The position numbers were made by a program, and so were the translations under genes. The notes below the pieces were generated by a model. That model saw only the letters and a program-made list of their open reading frames with translations, was not told the origin of the DNA and did no database searches. Below, one piece after another: positions 1 to 5,866 of a stretch of DNA of 10,412 bases (its first letter is position 1; each line of letters opens with the position of its first letter). The DNA comes from Clostridia bacterium (GTDB lineage Bacteria; Bacillota; Clostridia; Oscillospirales; CAG-272): NCBI GenBank assembly GCA_017453085.1, contig JAFTKV010000194.1, forward strand, positions 1-10,412, in the 5' to 3' direction.

Positions 1-1
1 A

Positions 2-475
2 GAAGGGTATTTCGTAAAGGTTTTTCCGGGCTTCTATCAAGAAAAACCGGAGAATATTGAAGAGATCATCGACGGTGAGTATTCGTATATGATCAATGCG
101 GATGCGCGCAGATTGTACAATAAAGGAATATTTGAGCTTTGGGGGAATTATCCTGGTCGTGACCAAATTCCATTTCCGACGCACGACATAATATTCCGTA
201 GATATGTAGGGGATACGATTCTTTACAGGGTCGCACAGTTTACCTGTCATCAAAATGATGAGCAGTTTATAGGTGATGCAACGGGGAAATGTATTCCCGA
301 AAGGTATAGTCATATTAGATTGCTCAATGGAATACCGCATCCATTTAGGTTTTTGTATCTACTTTCATCCGATTTTGACCTTCAGCATATTGACTTGTTT
401 TGGGCTGAGGATGACGAATTGAAAAGAATAGATGAAAAGTATGGAGATTTGATATTTGCGAAAGCGAAGAAGTAA
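2..475 (+). CDS. Unrecognised protein, 5' end cut by window edge
   Basis: The frame is open from base 2 to a TAA at 473-475, giving 157 residues of the C-terminal part. There is an in-frame ATG at 89, but the 29 codons before it are also open and read as ordinary protein (…FPGFYQEKPENIEEII…), and the purine stretch before it is a poor ribosome binding site, so I treat that Met as internal and the gene as starting outside the window. The protein is rich in aromatic and acidic residues, has no membrane segment or signal in the visible part, and ends in a basic AKAKK tail. I see no catalytic motif and do not recognise a family. It is the only plus-strand gene, convergent with rpsU, and by hand count of sampled lines it is about two-fifths GC, against somewhat more than half in leuS. 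That fits accessory or acquired DNA, but this is inference. An immunity-type or other small accessory protein is possible and unproven. Confidence 0.7.
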   Translation, partial: EGYFVKVFPGFYQEKPENIEEIIDGEYSYMINADARRLYNKGIFELWGNYPGRDQIPFPTHDIIFRRYVGDTILYRVAQFTCHQNDEQFIGDATGKCIPERYSHIRLLNGIPHPFRFLYLLSSDFDLQHIDLFWAEDDELKRIDEKYGDLIFAKAKK

Positions 476-486
476 ATAGAACGCAA

Positions 487-518
487 AAAGGGATGTGCTC
501 GACTGAACACATCCCTTT
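487..518 (-). terminator. Intrinsic terminator after rpsU, probably bidirectional
   Basis: A perfect 11-bp stem (AAAGGGATGTG at 487-497, CACATCCCTTT at 508-518) encloses a 10-nt loop. Read on the minus strand the stem runs straight into TTTTTGCG, a classic intrinsic terminator placed 32 nt after the rpsU stop. Read on the plus strand it follows the stop of the left-edge gene by 11 nt but has only a broken T-rich tail (GGTTGTAATTTG), so it should work best for rpsU and less well for the convergent gene. Confidence 0.85.
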
Positions 519-550
519 GGTTGTAATTTGGCATTCTAAGTAGAACTGAA

Positions 551-727
551 TTACTTAAACTTGCGCTTTCTTGCTGCCTCAGACTTCTTCTTACGCTTTA
601 CGCTGGGCTTGTCGTATTGCTCTCTCTTCTTTACTTCAGAAAGAACACCGGAGCGCTGGCACTGTCTTTTGAAACGGCGCAGTGCGCTGTCAAGAGATTC
701 GTTTTCCTTTACTCTGATTTCTGCCAT
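551..727 (-). CDS. rpsU: Small ribosomal subunit protein bS21
   Basis: This encodes bS21, a small basic protein of the 30S subunit that sits near the anti-Shine-Dalgarno end of 16S rRNA and helps initiation. The 58-residue product starts MAEIRVKENESLDSALRRFK, followed by a QCQRSGVLSEVKKREQYDKPS core and a very basic tail (KRKKKSEAARKRKFK). This is the standard length and layout of the Bacillota protein. The ATG at 725-727 is preceded by a strong AGGGGAGGG site (737-745) at good spacing. The gene has its own consensus promoter (779-807) and a terminator after it (487-518), so it can be transcribed alone, although read-through from leuS, 99 nt upstream, is not excluded by any strong terminator. 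Identification is firm. Confidence 0.96.
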   Translation of the reverse strand: MAEIRVKENESLDSALRRFKRQCQRSGVLSEVKKREQYDKPSVKRKKKSEAARKRKFK

Positions 728-778
728 GTTTTGATTCCCTCCCCTCGCTCTTGCAGGAGAATAATTTTTTACTTGGTT

Positions 779-807
779 ATTATACTACAAATAATTTGAT
801 TTGTCAA
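779..807 (-). promoter_or_regulatory. Sigma-A consensus promoter of rpsU
   Basis: On the minus strand a perfect -35 box TTGACA (802-807) and a perfect -10 box TATAAT (779-784) are separated by exactly 17 nt. Transcription should start near 772, giving a leader of about 45 nt that carries the rpsU ribosome binding site (737-745). A match this exact predicts strong constitutive expression, as expected for a ribosomal protein gene. I see no riboswitch or protein-binding leader in so short a stretch. Confidence 0.9.
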
Positions 808-822
808 TAGAAAAATCAAATT
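793..822. repeat. AT-rich inverted repeat over the rpsU -35 box
   Basis: AATTTGATTT (793-802) and AAATCAAATT (813-822) form a perfect 10-bp inverted repeat around a 10-nt spacer. It begins 4 nt after the leuS stop codon and covers most of the rpsU -35 hexamer (802-807). With a single G-C pair it would be a weak RNA hairpin. It is followed by a T run only in the plus direction, so it is not a convincing terminator for leuS. It could instead be an operator-like site or a chance AT palindrome. Confidence 0.5.
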
Positions 823-826
823 TTTT

Positions 827-3232
827 TCAGTATTTCGCCACAATATTCACCAGTTTGCCGGGAACTGCGATCTCTTTGATGATGGTCTTGCCCTCCAGCT
901 GTGCAGCGATCTTGGGATTCGCTTTAGCAGCTGCGATCATATCCACACGGGAAGCGTCTGCGGAGATCACAACGGTACCCTTCAGCTTACCGCTGATCTG
1001 TACGGCGATCTCGATGGTGCTGTCGATGGTCTTCGCCTCATCCCAAACAGGCCAAGCTGCCAGCGAGAGCAGACCCTTTCCGCCCTCTGCCTCGTAGATC
1101 TCTTCACACAGATGAGGTGCGAAGGGGCAGAGCAGGGAGATGAAGGTCATCAGCTCATCCTTGGTGATAGAGCCAACCGAATCGATCTCGTTGAGCAGAC
1201 CCATCATTGCAGCGATTGCGGTGTTAAACTTCAGCTGCTCGATGTCCTCGGAGACCTTCTTGATGGTCTTGTGGAATGCAGATTCCAGCTTTTCGGTCAC
1301 ACCGTTGCCCTTTGCGATGGAGGGCAGATCGGCAACACGCTCCAAGAAACGCTTACAGCCCTTTACGCTGCTCTCGGACCAGGGTGCGGCAGAGCCGTAG
1401 TCACCCATGAAGAGGACGTAGGTGCGGAGCGTGTCTGCGCCGTACTCGTTGACCACGTCCAGCGGGTCAACCACGTTGCCCAGGGACTTACTCATCTTCA
1501 CACCGTTGGCACCTAGGATAATACCCTGAGCGGTACGCTTAGCGTAGGGCTCGGCGTAGGGAACCAGCCCCAGATCGTAGAGGAATTTATACCAGAAACG
1601 GGAGTAGATCAGGTGACGGGTCACGTGCTCCATACCGCCGTTGTACCAGTCTACGGGCATCCAATACTTCAGCTTATCCTGAGATGCGAATTCATCGGTA
1701 TTGTGGGGATCGATGTAGCGCAGGAAGTACCAGGAAGAGCCTGCCCACTGAGGCATGGTGTCGGTCTCACGCTTTGCCGCGCCGCCGCACTTGGGACAGG
1801 TGCAGTTTACGAAGCTGTCGATCTTGGCAAGAGGCGACTCGCCGCCCTCGCCGGGCTCGAAGTTCTCCACGTTGGGAAGGCGAAGAGGAAGCTCCTCGTA
1901 GGGAACAGCCACCATACCACAGGTGGAACAGTGCACGATCGGGATAGGCTCGCCCCAGTAGCGCTGACGGTTAAACGCCCAATCCTTCATCTTGTACTGC
2001 ACGCCCATCTCACCGATGCCGCGAGCCTGAAGCTCTTCGATCATCCGTGCGATAGAGTCTTTCTTATTAGTATAACCGTTGAGGAAGTCGGAGTTGATCA
2101 TCTCGCCGTCGCCTGCATAGGCTTCCTTGGAGAGATCGCCACCCTTGATGACCTCAACAATGTCGATACCGAATTTCTTAGCAAAATCATAGTCACGCTG
2201 GTCATGACCGGGAACTGCCATGATCGCGCCGGTGCCGTAGCCCATCATCACGTAGTCGGAGATGTAGATGGGAATCTCTTTTCCGCTGGCAGGGTTGATG
2301 ACAGAAAGGCCTTCCAGCTTCACGCCGGTCTTATCCTTGACCAGCTGGGTGCGCTCAAACTCGGTCTTCTTCGCGCATTCTTCCTTGTAAGCGTCCAGTG
2401 CGGCAATATTTGTCAGCTGATCACGGTATTTCTCGATCAGAGGATGCTCGGGAGCGATGACCATGAAGGTTACGCCGAACAGGGTATCGGGACGGGTGGT
2501 GTAGATACGCAGTTTTTCGTCTGCACCCTTAACCTCGAAGTTTACGAATGCACCGGTGGATCTGCCGATCCAGTTTTCCTGCTGCATCTTGATGTTGGGA
2601 AGATAGTCAACTTCCTTCAGACCCTCCAGCAGCTTGTCGGCGTACTCGGTAATGCGCAGATACCAAACGTCCTTGGATTTCTGCACGATAGCACTGTGGC
2701 AGATGTCACATTCGCCGCCCTGGGAGTCCTCGTTGGAGAGAACGACCTTACAGCTGGGACAGTAGTTGACCAGAGTCTTGTCACGGAAAACGAGTCCGTT
2801 TTCGAACATCTTCAGGAAGATCCACTGGGTCCACTTGTAGTAGTTTTCATCGGTTGTGTCCACAACCTTGGTCCAGTCAAAGGCAAAGCCGACCTTCTTC
2901 AGCTGCTCGGTAAAACGGGCAATATTTTTGTCGGTCACCGTTCTGGGGTGCATACCGGTCTTGATAGCGTAGTTCTCGGTAGGCAGACCGAATGCGTCAA
3001 AACCGATGGGATACAGCACATTATAACCCTGCATCCGACGCTTACGGGAGACGACCTCCAGACCGGAGTATGCCTTGATATGACCTACGTGCATGCCTGC
3101 ACCGGAGGGGTAGGGGAATTCTACCAAACCGTAGAACTTAGGCTTGGAGTAATCCTCGGAAGCAACGAATGCGTTTTCGGCTTCCCATTTGTCCTGCCAT
3201 TTCTTTTCAATCGACTTAAAATCGTACTTCAT
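827..3232 (-). CDS. leuS: Leucyl-tRNA synthetase
   Basis: This is a cytoplasmic class I synthetase that charges tRNA(Leu) with leucine using ATP and edits misacylated tRNA. The 801-residue protein is full length for Bacillota. In order it shows the HIGH-type motif in PYPSGAGMHVGH (about 40-51), a Cys4 zinc knuckle (C158, C161, C175, C178), the CP1 editing domain with the threonine-rich TTRPDT (245-250) and GHDQRDYDFA with D344 and D347, a second Cys4 set (C435, C438, C479, C482), the KMSKS loop (579-583) and a C-terminal anticodon-binding and tRNA-contacting region. The ATG has AAGAAGGA (3240-3247) upstream at correct spacing. The gene lies 26 nt after rsfS, with no room for a T-box leader, so it is expressed with the operon or from the promoter before rsfS rather than by its own tRNA-sensing riboswitch. 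No strong terminator follows it. Confidence 0.98.
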   Translation of the reverse strand: MKYDFKSIEKKWQDKWEAENAFVASEDYSKPKFYGLVEFPYPSGAGMHVGHIKAYSGLEVVSRKRRMQGYNVLYPIGFDAFGLPTENYAIKTGMHPRTVTDKNIARFTEQLKKVGFAFDWTKVVDTTDENYYKWTQWIFLKMFENGLVFRDKTLVNYCPSCKVVLSNEDSQGGECDICHSAIVQKSKDVWYLRITEYADKLLEGLKEVDYLPNIKMQQENWIGRSTGAFVNFEVKGADEKLRIYTTRPDTLFGVTFMVIAPEHPLIEKYRDQLTNIAALDAYKEECAKKTEFERTQLVKDKTGVKLEGLSVINPASGKEIPIYISDYVMMGYGTGAIMAVPGHDQRDYDFAKKFGIDIVEVIKGGDLSKEAYAGDGEMINSDFLNGYTNKKDSIARMIEELQARGIGEMGVQYKMKDWAFNRQRYWGEPIPIVHCSTCGMVAVPYEELPLRLPNVENFEPGEGGESPLAKIDSFVNCTCPKCGGAAKRETDTMPQWAGSSWYFLRYIDPHNTDEFASQDKLKYWMPVDWYNGGMEHVTRHLIYSRFWYKFLYDLGLVPYAEPYAKRTAQGIILGANGVKMSKSLGNVVDPLDVVNEYGADTLRTYVLFMGDYGSAAPWSESSVKGCKRFLERVADLPSIAKGNGVTEKLESAFHKTIKKVSEDIEQLKFNTAIAAMMGLLNEIDSVGSITKDELMTFISLLCPFAPHLCEEIYEAEGGKGLLSLAAWPVWDEAKTIDSTIEIAVQISGKLKGTVVISADASRVDMIAAAKANPKIAAQLEGKTIIKEIAVPGKLVNIVAKY

Positions 3233-3258
3233 TTTTATGTCCTTCTTTATTTGTACTG

Positions 3259-3654
3259 TCAGTCCTCGTCAAAGAGTGCGGAGATATCCACCTCTTCCGA
3301 GTCTGCCCATAATTTTTCCAGTTTATAGAATTGACGTGCTTCCTCGTGGAAGACGTGAACCATCACCGCGCCGTAGTCGATGACAGCCCATTGACCCTCG
3401 CTGTATCCGTCCAGATGTAGCGGATCCACAGCGCATAGTCCCATTTTATATTCGATCTCTGCAGCCAGAGATTTCACCTGCGTGTTGGAGGTTGCCGAGC
3501 AGATCACGAAATAATCGCTGATCACAGTCTGGTCCTCTACGCGCAGCAGCTTTACGTTACGTGCTTTGCGGGTATTGAGAATTTCGATCACCTTTTCAGC
3601 CATCTCACGAGAGGTGGCATCCGAGAGATCGCGGATGACGACTTCGTTTGTCAT
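3259..3654 (-). CDS. rsfS: Ribosomal silencing factor RsfS (DUF143/Iojap family)
   Basis: RsfS binds uL14 on the 50S subunit and blocks joining with 30S, damping translation when nutrients are short. The 131-residue product has the family hallmarks: ISDYFVICSATSNTQVKSL (about 45-63), the GQWAVIDYGAVMVHVFHEEA stretch (87-106) and the FYKLEKLW ending of the fold (109-116), followed by an acidic tail. The reading frame stays open 39 codons further upstream, but those codons run through the intergenic stretch and overlap the end of yqeK. The ATG at 3652-3654 is preceded by AAAGGAG (3662-3668) and begins the conserved region, so I chose it. The 56-nt gap upstream is the widest in the cluster and carries a likely promoter. 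The pairing of rsfS with nadD, yqeK and yhbY is a conserved Bacillota arrangement. Confidence 0.97.
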   Translation of the reverse strand: MTNEVVIRDLSDATSREMAEKVIEILNTRKARNVKLLRVEDQTVISDYFVICSATSNTQVKSLAAEIEYKMGLCAVDPLHLDGYSEGQWAVIDYGAVMVHVFHEEARQFYKLEKLWADSEEVDISALFDED

Positions 3655-3661
3655 GCAAAAA

Positions 3662-3668
3662 CTCCTTT
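3662..3668 (-). promoter_or_regulatory. Ribosome binding site that fixes the rsfS start
   Basis: AAAGGAG on the minus strand lies 7 nt before the ATG at 3654. The frame is open well upstream, so this site is what favours the 131-residue product over a longer one. Confidence 0.85.
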
Positions 3669-3685
3669 CGGAATAGATATCGTTT

Positions 3686-3714
3686 ATTGTATCACAGATT
3701 GACGGGAAAATCAA
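3686..3714 (-). promoter_or_regulatory. Probable internal promoter for rsfS-leuS
   Basis: On the minus strand TTGATT (3709-3714) and TACAAT (3686-3691) are 17 nt apart, and the -10 box is preceded by TG plus one base, making an extended -10. The -35 box overlaps the yqeK stop codon. The sequence match is good but not perfect. Its position in the only sizeable gap of the cluster supports a secondary promoter that could uncouple rsfS and leuS from the upstream genes. Confidence 0.5.
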
Positions 3715-4310
3715 GAATTTTTCAAAAGAAAATTGCGGGATTTTATCGTTTGAGGATGGATCGGGCGGCATTCCTCAAACAGACCCTTGATCGTGATATC
3801 GAATGAAAGCAGAAGCGTTGCGTCGAGCCGCTTTTCAAGGGGAAGATCAGAGGCAACCTCATAAAAATAGCGGCGCACCTGTACGCAATCCTCAAATTTG
3901 CGGGTGGGCTCAATGTAATCGGCAAGAAACAGCAGCTTGTCCAGGAGCGTCATATTCTCTTTGCCGGTGGTATGGCAGGCGATGGCGGCGGTGACAGCGA
4001 CAGGGGCCTCAAAATCCACCCGTGCCATTGCCGCTCCCGTGATAGCGTGGAGTGTTGCAGGGCTGTCCAGATCGTCCCGGGTCAGCTCAATGCCGAGAAT
4101 CTGCGCCATCGTTGCCTGCTCGGCGATCTGCAGAGCCTTGGTGGAATCGTGAAGCAGTGCTGCTTCGGCAAGTAAGGCCGTATCCCGTGCAGACAGTCCG
4201 AATAAAGCCGCCAGTCGCAGGCACTCGTCTCTGACCGATCGGGTGTGCGCCATTCGATAGCTGTCCAGTCGATTTTCCATCTGCTGCTCCAGCAGATACA
4301 GATCATTCAT
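3711..4310 (-). CDS. yqeK: HD-domain bis(5'-nucleosyl)-tetraphosphatase (symmetrical), YqeK family
   Basis: YqeK-type HD proteins cleave Ap4A symmetrically to two ADP, removing an alarmone made by aminoacyl-tRNA synthetases under stress. The 199-residue protein carries the metal-binding set of the family: H22 in the first helix (MAHTRSV), the HD pair H54-D55 (LLHDSTK), H88 (LHAITG), H113 (ACHTTGKENM) and D131 in LADYIEPTR. The frame is open a further 44 codons upstream inside nadD, but the ATG at 4308-4310 has a good AAAGGAG site and matches the family N-terminus. It overlaps the end of nadD by 8 nt, so translation is probably coupled. Lying next to nadD and leuS, it sits among genes of nucleotide and aminoacyl-tRNA metabolism. 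The family is clear; the Ap4A activity is inferred from known homologues. Confidence 0.94.
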   Translation of the reverse strand: MNDLYLLEQQMENRLDSYRMAHTRSVRDECLRLAALFGLSARDTALLAEAALLHDSTKALQIAEQATMAQILGIELTRDDLDSPATLHAITGAAMARVDFEAPVAVTAAIACHTTGKENMTLLDKLLFLADYIEPTRKFEDCVQVRRYFYEVASDLPLEKRLDATLLLSFDITIKGLFEECRPIHPQTIKSRNFLLKNS

Positions 4311-4953
4311 GCAGATCGCTCCTTTCGGCAGGTAAATAGAGTCCATGCTCACGGATGTAATGCAGTACGGCAGGCGGAATCTGACCGCTGACGTCATCGC
4401 CCCGTTCCAATCCTGTGCGGATATCACTGGACGAAATCTCAATGGGCTTGGTCACGATTTCCACAGGCTCCGCGTTGTATTTGATTCGATAGTTGTACTT
4501 GGCGTCCTCGATCATTTGGCGGATGACCGGCGTTTCGTCCTCGCGTCGGATATAGGCGATCGTTGCCAGCGAGAAGATCTGATCGGGCTGTCGCCAGCTG
4601 TCCAGAGTGAGGAACATATCGGTTCCGCAGAGGAAATAAAGCTGATAGCCCTGCATATGGAAAAAGCGCAGGGTATTGGCAGTATAGCTCACCGATTGAC
4701 GGGTCATTTCCCAGTCCGAAACGAAGAGGGTTTCGCCGTACTCGGGAGCGTCCTCAAATGCCAGCTGCGTCATGCGCAGTCGGTGGATGGGATCGATCCC
4801 TCCGTCGGGCTTATGAGGGGGAATGCGGGCGGGCATGACGATCATCCGATCCAGCTTCAGCTGGCGGAGAAAGGCGAGCCCTGCGTTCACATGGCCGATG
4901 TGGGGAGGGGAGAAGGTCCCTCCGTAGATGCCAAGGGTATTCGGAGTTGCCAT
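4303..4953 (-). CDS. nadD: Nicotinate-nucleotide adenylyltransferase
   Basis: NadD transfers AMP from ATP to nicotinate mononucleotide, giving deamido-NAD in the NAD synthesis pathway. The 216-residue protein is of family length and starts with the nucleotidyltransferase signature GGTFSPPHIGH (11-21), whose H18 and H21 bind the ATP phosphates. Further motifs are PARIPPHK (41-48), SYTANTL (89-95), GTDMF (110-114) and the C-terminal ISSSDIR (173-179). Position 15 is Ser where Asp or Asn is common, and this should be tolerated. The ATG follows the yhbY stop by 5 nt and I see no clear ribosome binding site before it, so translation is probably coupled to yhbY. The last 8 nt overlap yqeK. The neighbours yhbY and yqeK are the conserved Bacillota companions of nadD. 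Confidence 0.97.
   Translation of the reverse strand: MATPNTLGIYGGTFSPPHIGHVNAGLAFLRQLKLDRMIVMPARIPPHKPDGGIDPIHRLRMTQLAFEDAPEYGETLFVSDWEMTRQSVSYTANTLRFFHMQGYQLYFLCGTDMFLTLDSWRQPDQIFSLATIAYIRREDETPVIRQMIEDAKYNYRIKYNAEPVEIVTKPIEISSSDIRTGLERGDDVSGQIPPAVLHYIREHGLYLPAERSDLHE
4319..4325 (-). promoter_or_regulatory. Ribosome binding site that fixes the yqeK start
   Basis: AAAGGAG on the minus strand lies 8 nt before the ATG at 4310, inside the last codons of nadD. It decides for the 199-residue YqeK over an in-frame longer version that would overlap nadD by more than 130 nt. Confidence 0.8.
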
Positions 4954-4958
4954 AGTGC

Positions 4959-5252
4959 TCAGACCAGGGACAGGTCGATCTTCTTATGCTTTTCGGATTC
5001 CCGATAAAGCACGAATTTATTTCCGATAACCGTAACGACCTCCGCACCGGTCTCCTCAGCAATGATCTCGGCTGCCTCCCGTGCGGTATACAGGCTGTTT
5101 TCCAATACCTTGACCTTCATCAGCTCTCTGGCCTCCAGTGCGTTGGAGATCTGATCGGTCATGTTTTCAGAGATCTCGCCCTTGCCCACCTGAAAGATGG
5201 GCTGGATCGAGGTCGCCATGGATCTAAGATATGCACGCTGCTTGCTGGTCAT
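4959..5252 (-). CDS. yhbY: YhbY family CRM-domain RNA-binding protein
   Basis: This is a single-domain CRM protein of the YhbY/YqeI family, which associates with 50S ribosomal precursors and is thought to aid assembly. The 97-residue product reads MTSKQRAYLRSMA at the start, followed by IQPIFQVGKGEIS (about 16-28), ALEARELMKVKVLEN (38-52) and VIGNKFVLYRES (75-86), close to the Bacillus YqeI pattern. An in-frame ATG 15 nt upstream exists, but the ATG at 5250-5252 has a good GGGAGG site and gives the usual family start. Start and rdgB stop overlap as ATGA, a sign of coupled translation. The loop that is normally GxxG reads GKGE here. The ribosome-assembly role comes from the family and is not shown by this sequence. 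Confidence 0.95.
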   Translation of the reverse strand: MTSKQRAYLRSMATSIQPIFQVGKGEISENMTDQISNALEARELMKVKVLENSLYTAREAAEIIAEETGAEVVTVIGNKFVLYRESEKHKKIDLSLV

Positions 5253-5854
5253 TGTGCGTCCTCCCAAAATGCGATAAATTCTTTACAAAACTGCTCCAGA
5301 GCGCGCGCTCTGTGGCTGATGGAGTTTTTCTCCTCCGACGTAAGCTCGGCAAAGGTCTTGTGCAGAGGCTCGTACCAAAAGAGGGGGTCGTAACCGAATC
5401 CGCCGTTTCCCTGAGGAGCGTACAGGATGGTACCGGGGCATTCGCCGCGGCAGACAAGAGCCTTTCCGTCAGGACGGACGGCTGCAACGCAACTGACGAA
5501 GCGTGCGGTGCGATCGCTGATGCCGTCCATATTCCGCAGCAACTTGTCGTTGTTGTTCTGATCATTGCAAGGCTCGCCGGCATAACGGGCAGAGTAGATA
5601 CCCGGCTCGCCGTTCAGCGCGTCTACCGAAAGACCGCTGTCGTCTGCGATGCCGATATAGCCCATGGAAGCGGGCAGGGAAGCCTTGATCTTGGCGTTTT
5701 CCTCAAAGGAAGTGCCGTTTTCCTCGATGTCACCGTGCGCGCCGATGTCATCCAGGGACAGGATCTCCAGCTCCCGACCGGCGGCCGCAGAGAGGATCTC
5801 CTTGATTTCCCGGATCTTATGGGCGTTCCGGGATGCCAATACGATTTTCAACAT
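5249..5854 (-). CDS. rdgB: XTP/dITP pyrophosphatase (non-canonical purine NTPase)
   Basis: This Ham1/RdgB-family enzyme hydrolyses dITP, ITP and XTP to the monophosphate and pyrophosphate, keeping deaminated purines out of DNA and RNA. The 201-residue protein is of usual length and shows every family motif: ASRNAHKIREI (7-17) for the triphosphate, the metal-binding EENGTSFEENA (44-54), IADDSGLSVDAL (69-80) with D71 and D72, GIYSARYAG (85-93), GGFGYDPLF (151-159) for the base, and SHRARAL (180-186). The ATG at 5852-5854 is preceded by AAAGGA (5863-5868), which overlaps the ftsY stop codon. It ends in a 4-nt ATGA overlap with yhbY. A link to DNA repair fits its place downstream of smc, but the main reason for the location is probably co-expression in a growth operon. 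Confidence 0.97.
   Translation of the reverse strand: MLKIVLASRNAHKIREIKEILSAAAGRELEILSLDDIGAHGDIEENGTSFEENAKIKASLPASMGYIGIADDSGLSVDALNGEPGIYSARYAGEPCNDQNNNDKLLRNMDGISDRTARFVSCVAAVRPDGKALVCRGECPGTILYAPQGNGGFGYDPLFWYEPLHKTFAELTSEEKNSISHRARALEQFCKEFIAFWEDAQ
5260..5265 (-). promoter_or_regulatory. Ribosome binding site that fixes the yhbY start
   Basis: GGGAGG on the minus strand sits 7 nt before the ATG at 5252. It lies inside the last codons of rdgB, and the alternative ATG at 5267 would be upstream of it, so the 97-residue product is preferred. Confidence 0.8.
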
Positions 5855-5866
5855 ACTTCTGATCCT

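Noticed and set aside
11..22. Possible mobile element or phage remnant at the left edge.
   Set aside because: No transposase, integrase, terminal repeat or tRNA is visible, and composition alone is not enough.
89..475. ATG at 89 as the true start of the left-edge gene.
   Set aside because: The same frame is open to the window edge and reads as normal protein before the ATG, and the upstream purines are a weak ribosome binding site.
617..799. Plus-strand frame of 60 codons across rpsU and its promoter.
   Set aside because: It is antisense to rpsU and lacks a ribosome binding site; the rpsU reading explains the region completely.
1613..3328. Open frame of 571 codons on the plus strand opposite leuS and the end of rsfS.
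   Set aside because: It is antisense to a fully conserved leuS, has no family motifs or ribosome binding site, and runs over the leuS-rsfS junction. Codon bias in leuS explains the missing stops.
3655..3771. N-terminal extension of RsfS by 39 residues.
   Set aside because: The extension lies in the intergenic stretch and overlaps yqeK, resembles no RsfS N-terminus, and a good AAAGGAG site precedes the internal ATG.
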